From an uncultured bacterium (GTDB lineage Bacteria; Bacillota; Clostridia; Lachnospirales; Lachnospiraceae), in the NCBI GenBank assembly GCA_937893485.1, contig CALBJL010000038.1, positions 1 through 22,857 on the forward strand: DNA of 22,857 bases. The letters run 5' to 3'. The notes beneath the pieces were generated by a model. It saw nothing but the letters and a program-made list of their open reading frames with translations, did no database searches and was not told the DNA's origin. Each line of letters opens with the position of its first letter. Positions within the stretch are counted from its first letter, which is position 1. A program made the position numbers and the translations under genes. Below are positions 6,628-13,382 of this stretch, one piece after another.

Positions 6628-7581
6628 ATGAAAAATACCATCGTTTATGATAATATTTATAAAGCGATTGAGGCGATTGAGCCTGCACACGTGATTCTTC
6701 AGAATGAAGGAAAGCTGGGAGGGCTGATCCGGCATCAGAAATTTACACTGCTGGATATGGGCGATGGTACGGTGGGCGCATTTCCGCTGGAGATGTCGAT
6801 GCGCTATTATCGCGGCGAAAATGATGTGTACGAGCACTGTTATTCGAATCTGTACCGGATTGCGGATGAAGCGGATAGAATTATTTGGCAGATCAAAACG
6901 CAAGATTTTATGTTATTATTAAAAAAGCACGAGGAAATACAGCGCAAAATCGCACAGAAGGAATATGTGGAATTTACCGCACTGGCGCAGCACTATGAAT
7001 TTCCGACGAACATGCTTGATGTGACAAATGATCTGCTGGTGGCGGCTTATTTTGCGACGCATGTGACCAGCCCATTTACAGGGGAATGGGAGATCCGGGC
7101 GGAGGGACTGGGACGCATCCGGTGGAGCATCGAAAATGTGACTCCGGTGGGACGGCTGGTGCCGATCGGAATGCAGGCGTTCGCACGGCCGGGGGCGCAG
7201 AGTGCGTTTGGAATCTATCTGGAGGAAGGCGAGGACTATGGGGCAGAGAGCGGATCGGTGCTGTTTCGACAGGATGCTGCCGCAAATGAGCAGTTTCATC
7301 AGACGATTCTGGGTGGCCCGCAGTTGTTTTTTCCGGAGGAGGAGATTTCCGGTCTGGCAAAAAAGATCAAACAGGCGGCATGTGTGACTGCTGAGGCGGT
7401 GGAGGCATTTTGCAGGAACACAGGGAATGACCGCGCAGACATTGTGGAACTGTTGCGGAAAAAAGGGGTTGCGCTTGTGGATGCGCCGGTGGCGGACTGG
7501 TGTATGCTGCGGGGGCGGACGAACACACAGCCGTCGTTTGCCAGAGTGCCGCAGCTAAGACCTATGATGACAATCGGATAG
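6628..7581 (+). CDS. FRG-domain protein
   Basis: 317 residues. The FRG-domain signature is clear: YYRGE at 60-64 and LAQHYEFPTNMLDVTNDL at 119-136, followed by VAAYFAT. FRG domains are named for the conserved (F/Y)RG motif and occur in many accessory and mobile-region proteins of unknown activity. The C-terminal third is helical with no motif I can name. I chose ATG 6628 because AGGAGG (6616-6621) lies exactly six bases upstream; ATG 6622 would have no spacer. It is the middle gene of a three-gene operon, 25 bases before a Nudix gene. No catalytic role is assigned; a defence or stress role is possible but not shown. Confidence 0.8.
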   Translation: MKNTIVYDNIYKAIEAIEPAHVILQNEGKLGGLIRHQKFTLLDMGDGTVGAFPLEMSMRYYRGENDVYEHCYSNLYRIADEADRIIWQIKTQDFMLLLKKHEEIQRKIAQKEYVEFTALAQHYEFPTNMLDVTNDLLVAAYFATHVTSPFTGEWEIRAEGLGRIRWSIENVTPVGRLVPIGMQAFARPGAQSAFGIYLEEGEDYGAESGSVLFRQDAAANEQFHQTILGGPQLFFPEEEISGLAKKIKQAACVTAEAVEAFCRNTGNDRADIVELLRKKGVALVDAPVADWCMLRGRTNTQPSFARVPQLRPMMTIG

Positions 7582-7606
7582 ATCTGAATAGAAAGGGGAG
7601 AGAGCC

Positions 7607-8440
7607 GTGTATCAGTTAAATCAGGAAGATCTGGAATATTTGAAAACTTACGATGCATCGAAGTATCCGAAACCTTCGGTTGCCGCGGATATTGTGATAT
7701 TTTCCGTGTTTGACGAGGCGAACGATAATTACAGAAAATTGCCCGAAAAAGTCTTGAAGGTGCTGCTTGTAAAAAGAGGGCAATGTCCGTTTAAGGGGCA
7801 ATATGCGCTGCCGGGTGGATTCGCGCGGGAGGGCGAGACGTTGGAGCAGACAGCGCAGCGTGAATTGCAGGAGGAGACCGGTGTCGAGTGTGTATTTCTG
7901 GAACAGCTCCGCACGACCAGTACCGTAGAGCGTGATCCACGCACGAGGGTGATTTCGGCTGCTTATATGGCGCTGTTGAACGGAGCGGAATACGAGCTGA
8001 GTGCCGGGGATGATGCGGCTGCGGCAGAGTGGTTTACGGTTGCCTTGAAAAAAGAGACCGACGAGGTCTGGCGGCTGACGCTGACTGGGCAGGATGCGGT
8101 GTTATCCGCAAAAGTGGAGCAGCGGCAACAACGATGGTCGCCAGTGTTGCATTTACAGCAGCTTGAGAGTACGGGGTTGGCGTTCGATCATGCGCAGATC
8201 ATTGCCTATGCGGTTTTGCAGTTGCGCAAATGGGTGACAGAGAGCGGCGTGGCATTTCGGCTGCTGCCGGAACTGTTTACGCTGAAACAGTTGCAGCAGA
8301 TCTACGAAGTGATTCTCGACACGGAGCTTTTGGCACCGGCATTCCGCAGGAAAATGAGTGAATATGTAGAGGAGACAGAAGAAAAAACGCGGGACGACGG
8401 ACACCGGCCGGCGGTGCTGTATCGGGAAAGTGAATTGTAA
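7607..8440 (+). CDS. NrtR-like Nudix hydrolase/winged-helix regulator
   Basis: 277 residues. The N-terminal Nudix domain has a perfect box G-x5-E-x7-R-E-L-x-E-E-x-G at residues 71-93, so hydrolase activity on an ADP-ribose-like or other nucleoside diphosphate substrate is plausible. The C-terminal part (about 215-277) reads FTLKQLQQIYEVIL, then FRRKMSEYVEET, and ends with RPAVLYR. This is the winged-helix pattern of NrtR, a Nudix-derived repressor of NAD-related genes. The start is GTG 7607, after AAAGGGGAG. As the last gene of the operon it may be its autoregulator through the palindrome at 5396-5406. No NAD biosynthesis genes are adjacent, which is unusual for NrtR. The alternative is a plain ADP-ribose pyrophosphatase. 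Confidence 0.85.
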   Translation: MYQLNQEDLEYLKTYDASKYPKPSVAADIVIFSVFDEANDNYRKLPEKVLKVLLVKRGQCPFKGQYALPGGFAREGETLEQTAQRELQEETGVECVFLEQLRTTSTVERDPRTRVISAAYMALLNGAEYELSAGDDAAAAEWFTVALKKETDEVWRLTLTGQDAVLSAKVEQRQQRWSPVLHLQQLESTGLAFDHAQIIAYAVLQLRKWVTESGVAFRLLPELFTLKQLQQIYEVILDTELLAPAFRRKMSEYVEETEEKTRDDGHRPAVLYRESEL

Positions 8441-8444
8441 TGAT

Positions 8445-8456
8445 ACCCGAAAGGGT
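8445..8456. promoter_or_regulatory. Operator-like dyad, upstream copy of the hipB operator core
   Basis: ACCC-GAAA-GGGT, just after the Nudix stop codon. The 14 bases 8445-8458 are identical to 8641-8654 inside the hipB promoter. A related half-site dyad lies at 8598-8611. Confidence 0.45.
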
Positions 8457-8461
8457 GTGGT

Positions 8462-8494
8462 TTTTGTGTGATAGGAAATCCCTATCACACAAAA
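8462..8494. repeat. Perfect 14-bp inverted repeat
   Basis: 8462-8475 pairs perfectly with 8481-8494, with the five-base loop AAATC (8476-8480). It is the first of several stem-loops between the Nudix gene and hipB: 8498-8506 with 8514-8522 (9 bp, CCGCGAGG arms), then a small TATGC/GCATA loop at 8532-8544. The set has the look of a structured intergenic repeat or RNA. I cannot tell whether it is repeated elsewhere in the genome. Confidence 0.6.
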
Positions 8495-8558
8495 CGCTCC
8501 GCGAGGATGCGCACCTCGCGGAAATGAAGTATATGCTTCGCATACCGCTCGGGCGCGT

Positions 8559-8582
8559 AAGAGTCGCGGGCGACTCTTTTTT
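8559..8582 (+). terminator. Terminator of the FRG/Nudix operon
   Basis: AAGAGTCG (8559-8566) pairs with CGACTCTT (8571-8578), giving an 8-bp stem and a four-base loop. A T-run follows immediately through 8582. Confidence 0.7.
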
Positions 8583-8630
8583 ATAAAAAACGGAATAATA
8601 CCCGATCGGGATGATTTGCGCGGGATTTGC

Positions 8631-8667
8631 TTGAAATTACACCCGAAAGGGTGTATTATCATAAATA
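8631..8667 (+). promoter_or_regulatory. hipB promoter with embedded operator; apparently leaderless
   Basis: TTGAAA (8631-8636) and TATTAT (8654-8659) are 17 bases apart. The spacer is filled by an 18-base dyad, TACACCC-GAAA-GGGTGTA (8638-8655), an ideal position for repression by the HTH antitoxin. The -10 box ends only seven bases before the ATG at 8667, so the transcript should start at or next to the start codon. No proper Shine-Dalgarno precedes this ATG. Confidence 0.65.
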
Positions 8668-8870
8668 TGAGTACGATAGGGGATTATATTAAAGAAAAAA
8701 GAAAAGAAATCGGTTTGACGCAGGAGGAATTCGCGATGCGTTCGGGGCTGGGATTGCGCTTTGTCCGGGAGTTGGAGCAGGGAAAGGAAACGGTGCGGCT
8801 GGATAAGGTCAATCAGGCACTTGGTATGTTTGGAAAGGAAGCTGTGCCGGGAGATCGAAAGGAGTCATAA
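8667..8870 (+). CDS. hipB: HipB-like antitoxin/XRE repressor
   Basis: 67-residue helix-turn-helix protein: IGDYIKEKRKEIGLTQEEF, then SGLGLRFVRELEQGK, then VRLDKVNQALGMFG. This is the compact HipB-type XRE fold that pairs with HipA-family kinases. ATG 8667 is preferred over an upstream in-frame ATG at 8616. The upstream start lies before the promoter elements and adds residues unlike the family. In HipBST systems HipB binds DNA and autoregulates; the dyads at 8445, 8598 and 8638 are candidate sites. It is followed three bases later by the hipS-like gene, preceded by AAAGGAG. The expected action is in the cytoplasm as operon repressor. Confidence 0.85.
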   Translation: MSTIGDYIKEKRKEIGLTQEEFAMRSGLGLRFVRELEQGKETVRLDKVNQALGMFGKEAVPGDRKES

Positions 8871-8873
8871 CGA

Positions 8874-9209
8874 ATGTCCGAGTATCGGAAGGGATATGTA
8901 TATATCCAAAACCATTATGCGGGTATCATTGAAGAAACAGAGGACGGATATGCGTTTTCTTATTGTTCGGAATATTTGCAGCGTCCGGATGCTGTTGCGG
9001 TGAGCCTTACGTTACCGCTTCGGGCTGAAGCGTATGAGACATCGATTCTGTTTCCGTTTTTTGATGGATTGATTCCGGAGGGCTGGCTGCTCCATGTGGT
9101 CAGCCATAATTGGAAAATTGATCCAAACGACCGGTTTGGATTGCTTCTGCTTGCATGTAAAGACTGTATTGGCGATGTTTGCATACGAAACGAGGTGAGT
9201 GCATCATGA
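8874..9209 (+). CDS. hipS: HipS-like protein (separate HipA N-terminal subdomain), antitoxin candidate
   Basis: 111 residues matching the N-terminal subdomain of HipA kinases: GYVYIQNHYAGIIEET at the start, VSLTLPLR in the middle and FFDGLIPEGWLL at about 62-73, then the region around DRFGLLLLACKDCIGDV. In ordinary HipA this is fused to the kinase; here it is a separate gene, as in the tripartite HipBST systems described from enteropathogenic E. coli. In those systems HipS neutralises HipT. Its stop codon overlaps the hipT start (ATGA, 9206-9209), so the two should be made in a coupled way. Role inferred from architecture and gene order. Confidence 0.82.
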   Translation: MSEYRKGYVYIQNHYAGIIEETEDGYAFSYCSEYLQRPDAVAVSLTLPLRAEAYETSILFPFFDGLIPEGWLLHVVSHNWKIDPNDRFGLLLLACKDCIGDVCIRNEVSAS

Positions 9210-10165
9210 AGTGCCTGTGCTGTGGAAAACCTATTTTGAGTACTGCGTCTGAATCGGAGAAAACGTGGAGCTGGCATAAGAGATGTGTGGTCGATTTTTT
9301 CCACACCAAAGAGCTGCCGTTGTTGGATATTACGGGGGAACAGTTAAAAAACCTTGCGGATGAGACGGTTAATCAGGGGCTGACGGTTCCCGGCGTGCAA
9401 AAGAAATTGTCGCTTCATTTGTCTACGGAAGGCTTGTCAAGGCTGACGATTGTCGATTATCCGACTGGATTTATCTTAAAGCCGCAGACGGAGGAATATG
9501 CTTTTATGCCGGAATTTGAGGATCTGGCAATGCGTCTGGCAGAATTGTGTGGCATACAGACGGTGCCTCATGCACTGATCCGCATGAATGAAGGCTATGC
9601 CTATATCACACGCCGTATTGACCGGGAGATAACGGATGAGGGCGTCTCGCAATATGCGATGGAGGATTTTTGTCAGCTCTCCAATCGGCTGACGCAGGAT
9701 AAATACAAGGGCTCTTATGAGGGGTGTGGCCGGATCATCGGTAAATATTCAGTGGCGCGGGGATTTGATTTGTCGGAATTGTTTTTGCGGGTCGTAGTTT
9801 CTTTTGTGATTGGAAATTCGGATATGCATCTGAAAAATTTTTCACTTCGGGAAACACAGCCGGGCAACCGGCAATTCCGGTTATCGGCAGCCTATGACAT
9901 GCTGCCGGTCAATATTATTGTTCCACAGGATCAGGAACAGCTCGCACTCACATTAAATGGGAAAAAACGAAATATCCATAAAAAAGATATGGGCGTTTTT
10001 GCGGAAGTGAGTGGCATACAGCAAAAAGCGGCGGATCGTATGCTGGGCAAAATCTGTTCTCTGGAAGATAAAATGATTGAGCAGACAAAACAGTCGTATT
10101 TGCCGGATGATCAAAAGGAGCAGGTGTGTGAACTGATTGCACACAGGATCGCACAATTAAAATAA
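9206..10165 (+). CDS. hipT: HipT-like serine/threonine kinase toxin
   Basis: 319 residues, the short HipA-type kinase of HipBST systems. ATP-binding lysine K92 in FILKP, catalytic loop NSDMHLKN (D206) and metal-binding AAYDML (D231) are intact. The N-terminus has a zinc-finger-like C-x2-C-C...H-x2-C cluster (residues 3-27). The Gly-rich loop reads LTVPGVQ (59-65). In E. coli O127 HipT this position has the Ser-Ile-Ser motif that is autophosphorylated; here it is Thr-Val-Pro. ATG 9206 is preferred over 9179 because GAGGTGA precedes it and it overlaps the hipS stop. Known HipA/HipT kinases phosphorylate aminoacyl-tRNA synthetases (GltX, TrpS); the target here is unknown. Confidence 0.88.
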   Translation: MKCLCCGKPILSTASESEKTWSWHKRCVVDFFHTKELPLLDITGEQLKNLADETVNQGLTVPGVQKKLSLHLSTEGLSRLTIVDYPTGFILKPQTEEYAFMPEFEDLAMRLAELCGIQTVPHALIRMNEGYAYITRRIDREITDEGVSQYAMEDFCQLSNRLTQDKYKGSYEGCGRIIGKYSVARGFDLSELFLRVVVSFVIGNSDMHLKNFSLRETQPGNRQFRLSAAYDMLPVNIIVPQDQEQLALTLNGKKRNIHKKDMGVFAEVSGIQQKAADRMLGKICSLEDKMIEQTKQSYLPDDQKEQVCELIAHRIAQLK

Positions 10166-10231
10166 TTTATGGGTGCTGCATGTTTCATTTACACACGATG
10201 AGCAATATAAAAACAAAAGGAGATACTAGGG

Positions 10232-10649
10232 ATGAAGAAAAACATGAAAAAAGCTGCCAGATGGGGACTGATCTCATTTTCTGTGATGGTTCTGTTTTTG
10301 GTGGGTGACTGTACAAAAGTGGACGCGGCATCAAAGGCGCAGTATACTTACAAGACGTATGACAAGAGTAAGCCCTATAAAGGGAAAAAGTCCACGATCA
10401 AGGATGTGGAGAAATACAAACGTGTCATTTTAAAGGGAGATTCGTACGCTGACGAAAAAGATTAAGAACCGGTTGGTGAAAAAATATTCCAAAGATGCAT
10501 TTTCAGCGGATGGCCTGGATTCCATATCTGCCGATAAATGTGATTTCTATTTGAAAAAAGGCGGCAAGGCAGTCGTTGTATTTGATAAATACGAGATTTC
10601 ATACGGCGCAGCCGGAGCGTTCAGTATTACGCTGGATAGTAAATACTAA
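10232..10649 (+). pseudogene. RsiV/DUF3298-like secreted protein, frameshifted
   Basis: The first frame starts at ATG 10232 after AAAGGAG and encodes a signal peptide (MKKNMKK, then a hydrophobic core to about residue 33). It stops at TAA 10463-10465. The frame one base on (from about 10452) continues without stop to TAA 10647-10649 and carries KKYSKDAFSADGLD and then VVVFDKYEISYGAAG, the typical C-terminal phrase of RsiV/DUF3298 proteins. The two parts join at GACGAAAAAG (10451-10460), an A5 run, so one indel would restore a protein of about 138 residues. Either a real mutation or a sequencing error. RsiV-like proteins bind lysozyme, but this one has no sigma-factor neighbour. Confidence 0.65.
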
Positions 10650-10717
10650 ATAGGAATTCAAGCGGAATTAGTTGCAAACACCTATGCAACAAAAACGATA
10701 AAAGGAGACTACAAGAA

Positions 10718-12127
10718 ATGAATGTTACAATCAACTTCCGCAGGCTTTTGCAGCGAAAGCTGGCGGTTTTGCTCTGTCTGGCGATGGTGCTTACGTTACT
10801 GCCTGCCGGTATGGTGAAAGCCGACACGGACACAGGCGTGGTCAGTGTCACGGAGTATGGCGGAGAACTGCGGCTGACCGCAGGCGGATCGACGCAGCTG
10901 CAGGTGTCGGATACTGTTGTGTATGAGGGCATGAGCTATGCGGTGTCATCGTATACGTTTACCTCCTATAATGAGGAGGTCGCGACGGTGGATCAGACAG
11001 GCGCGGTAAAGGCAGTACATACAGGTACGACGGAGATCGTTGTGCAGGTAAATACGAAGCAGAGCCTGACGGGTGGATGGGGTGATTCCGAAGGTTATGA
11101 CCAGACCGGTAATGACAGCTGGTACACGACGGATGATGAGACAACGCTGTTTGAGGCATACTATGATGTGACCGTACTGCCGGATCTGTCACATGTAAAG
11201 ATCAATAAGACTTCACAGACCGGATACACCGCAAATCTGTGGGGTGATATGCAGTATACGTTCAAGCTAAAGAGTGCGCAGCCGCTGTCTGAGGATGATG
11301 ATCTGGTTGTTTTGTCGTACAGTTCATCGAATCCGGATGTCCGTGTGTCGGCAAGTCTGGAAAATAATGTGCTGACGATCATACCTTATGATGCGGGAAA
11401 AACGACCGTTACGGTCAGCGTCAACGATCAGAAGCTGTTCAAGCTGAAGATCCAGACGATTCTCGTGAATCTGACGGCAAATTCGGCATTGATGACACCC
11501 GGACAGACCAAACAGCTGCGCGTGAAGGGTGGAAAAAATCTGCCCGTGAAGTGGTCATCAAGCAATAAATTGATCGTTTCGGTTTCATCCGACGGAAAAC
11601 TCACGGCGCGGAAGAATGGAAACGCGGTGATCAAGGCGACAATCGGTGACTGTGCATTTGGCTGTGCGGTATCGGTTGTTTCACCAAGCCGCAAGCAGGC
11701 GATCAATCGGGCGATCTACATTGCACAGACCTGCACCTATAGCCAGCCTTACCGTATGCAGGAAAAATACTACGATTGCAGTTCGCTTGTATGGAAAGCA
11801 TATTCGAAAATCGGCACGAATTTTGGCGGTTCTTACTATGCGCCGGTTGCAGCAGACATCGGAAAATGGTGTGTGACACACAACAAGACGGTTAAGGGTG
11901 GTGTGAGCCGGACAAATGTAAACCAGATGAAGCTCAATGCGGGCGATCTGATGTTTGAGACCGGGGCAGAGAATGGCCGTTACAGAGGCATTTATCATGT
12001 GGAAATGATTACGGGATACAGTTGTCAGGGATTTGACCGCAAGGGCAGACCCTATTTACTGGTTAAGTGGGCATCCAAGCCGGATGGCTACTATTATCCT
12101 GCAAGACAGATGGTTGGCCGCCCGTAA
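10718..12127 (+). CDS. Secreted Big_2 / NlpC-P60-type cell-wall hydrolase
   Basis: 469 residues. A signal peptide covers about 1-36, with likely cleavage after VKA. Two Ig-like Big_2-type stretches follow: YNEEVATVDQTGAVKAVHTGTTEIVV (shown here by its VATVD and GAVKAVHTGTTEI parts) and near 245-320 SSSNKLIVSVSSDGKLTARKNG. The C-terminal domain is NlpC/P60-like: nucleophile C354 in YYDCSSLVW, NAGDLMF, and H427 in IYHVEMITGY. Such enzymes cut peptidoglycan stem peptides or related amide bonds outside the cell; the Big_2 repeats likely hold the enzyme at the surface. AAAGGAG precedes the ATG. No terminator is seen after it. The catalytic domain is recognisable but divergent, so substrate is open. 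Confidence 0.82.
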   Translation: MNVTINFRRLLQRKLAVLLCLAMVLTLLPAGMVKADTDTGVVSVTEYGGELRLTAGGSTQLQVSDTVVYEGMSYAVSSYTFTSYNEEVATVDQTGAVKAVHTGTTEIVVQVNTKQSLTGGWGDSEGYDQTGNDSWYTTDDETTLFEAYYDVTVLPDLSHVKINKTSQTGYTANLWGDMQYTFKLKSAQPLSEDDDLVVLSYSSSNPDVRVSASLENNVLTIIPYDAGKTTVTVSVNDQKLFKLKIQTILVNLTANSALMTPGQTKQLRVKGGKNLPVKWSSSNKLIVSVSSDGKLTARKNGNAVIKATIGDCAFGCAVSVVSPSRKQAINRAIYIAQTCTYSQPYRMQEKYYDCSSLVWKAYSKIGTNFGGSYYAPVAADIGKWCVTHNKTVKGGVSRTNVNQMKLNAGDLMFETGAENGRYRGIYHVEMITGYSCQGFDRKGRPYLLVKWASKPDGYYYPARQMVGRP

Positions 12128-12166
12128 GGGGCGACCGCCATTTGGTATATGATTCGGTCTGTAATT

Positions 12167-12292
12167 CTAGCCGTGCCATTCTTCGATGACACCACAGGCG
12201 ATTTTTCCTCCGGAATTTCCGGACGGCTGTGTGGTGAAATCGTCTGCTTTTGCATGTACAACAACGGAGCGTCCGAGCACATCAGCGAGCGA
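12167..12292 (-). pseudogene. sodC: 3' remnant of Cu/Zn superoxide dismutase (sodC)
   Basis: Reading the minus strand from about 12292 to a TAG at 12169-12167 gives SLADVLGRSVVVHAKADD followed by FTTQPSGNSGGKIACGVI. This is the C-terminal block of bacterial Cu/Zn superoxide dismutases, including the metal-site His, the S-G-N-S-G segment, the disulphide Cys in IACGVI and the usual end. About 41 codons survive. Upstream in this frame there is a stop and no start, and the N-terminal copper-binding part is absent from the window. So this is a decayed or cut-off gene end. It lies in the otherwise empty gap between the NlpC gene and the transporter promoter. Confidence 0.65.
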
Positions 12293-12428
12293 CCGCGTTC
12301 GGCGGTGCGTCCATCATGACAGCGCAAACCGTATTCGGGTAAGGGAGTTGTTTCATATCGATTGTTCACCAAAACGTGTTTTCATTTATTATATGTATAG
12401 AATCTGAGTGGTTTCCTATGAATTGCCC

Positions 12429-12465
12429 TTGAATATCTTCCATACCGGTGCTATACTTGCACCGG
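12429..12465 (+). promoter_or_regulatory. Promoter of the transporter/ligase operon with dyad around the -10 box
   Basis: TTGAAT (12429-12434) and TATACT (12452-12457) are 17 bases apart. Perfect 7-bp arms CCGGTGC (12445-12451) and GCACCGG (12459-12465) flank the -10 box. The arrangement suggests an operator at which a regulator would compete directly with RNA polymerase. The rest of the 364-base gap from 12128 holds the sodC remnant and nothing else I can name. Confidence 0.6.
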
Positions 12466-12491
12466 GTAAATTGAGATGAGGATGGTGTGAG

Positions 12492-13382
12492 ATGGATCGT
12501 ACAAATACAAATACAAAGGCAAAGGGTATTGCCTGCATTATTGCGGCGGCGTTTTTCTTTTCCCTGATGACCGTGATGGTGCATCTGGCGGGAGAATTGC
12601 CGACGATGCAAAAGACGCTGTTTCGGAATCTGATTGCAGCGGTCATTGCGTGGATCATGCTGTTTGCGGAGCGCCAGCCGATCCGCATCAGTCATTCGGA
12701 TCTGCCGGATCTTCTGATGCGTTCGATCTGTGGAACGATCGGTATGATCTGCAATTTTTATGCGATTGACCGTCTGAATATTTCCGATGCAAATATGCTG
12801 AATAAGTTGTCGCCGTTTTTTGCGATGCTGATGAGTATTGTGATCTTAAAGGAAAAAGCGGGCAAAAAGGAATGGGCGGTTGTGGCGGTCGCATTTATCG
12901 GTGCGCTGTTTGTGATCAAGCCCCGTTTTGATATGGGGACTGTTCCGGCGTTGATCGGTGCACTCGGCGGTTTTGGCGCGGGCGTGGCATATACGTTCGT
13001 GCGGAAGCTGGGGAAAAAGGGAGTGACCGGACCGATCGTGGTCATGTTTTTCTCAACGTTTTCGACGTTATTCTGCCTGCCGTTTTTCCTGTTTAGTTAT
13101 GAGCCGATGTCGCTGCGGCAGCTGCTGTGTCTGTGCGGCGCGGGCTTTACGGCAGCAGGCGGACAATTGGCGATCACAGCGGCGTACACCTATGCGCCCG
13201 CAAAGGAGATCTCGGTCTATGACTACACGCAGGTGATCTTTGCAGCGGTCTGGGGATTTTTCATTTTCGGACAGCGCCCGGATGTATTCAGCGTGATCGG
13301 ATATGTGATTATTATTGCGGCAGCCGTGTATCGGAGCGGGATTATCTCCCGAAGGAAAAACCAAAAAGAGGTACAGGAATGA
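12492..13382 (+). CDS. DMT-superfamily (EamA) transporter
   Basis: 296 residues with about ten hydrophobic spans in two similar halves (about 10-140 and 150-287), the EamA/RhaT-like drug/metabolite transporter layout. The second half ends with VYDYTQVIFAAVWGFFIFGQ, typical of the family. GAGG lies shortly before the ATG. Its stop overlaps the next start (ATGA at 13379-13382), so it is translationally coupled to a gamma-glutamylcysteine-ligase fusion. Together with the shared promoter, this suggests it carries the substrate or product of that enzyme, for example export of a small gamma-glutamyl compound. Substrate is inference; family is firm. Confidence 0.87.
   Translation: MDRTNTNTKAKGIACIIAAAFFFSLMTVMVHLAGELPTMQKTLFRNLIAAVIAWIMLFAERQPIRISHSDLPDLLMRSICGTIGMICNFYAIDRLNISDANMLNKLSPFFAMLMSIVILKEKAGKKEWAVVAVAFIGALFVIKPRFDMGTVPALIGALGGFGAGVAYTFVRKLGKKGVTGPIVVMFFSTFSTLFCLPFFLFSYEPMSLRQLLCLCGAGFTAAGGQLAITAAYTYAPAKEISVYDYTQVIFAAVWGFFIFGQRPDVFSVIGYVIIIAAAVYRSGIISRRKNQKEVQE

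Noticed and set aside
12094..12372. 92-codon open frame on the minus strand between the NlpC gene and the transporter
   Set aside because: It is in the wrong frame. A neighbouring frame of the same strand carries the recognisable sodC C-terminus; this frame has no family features.
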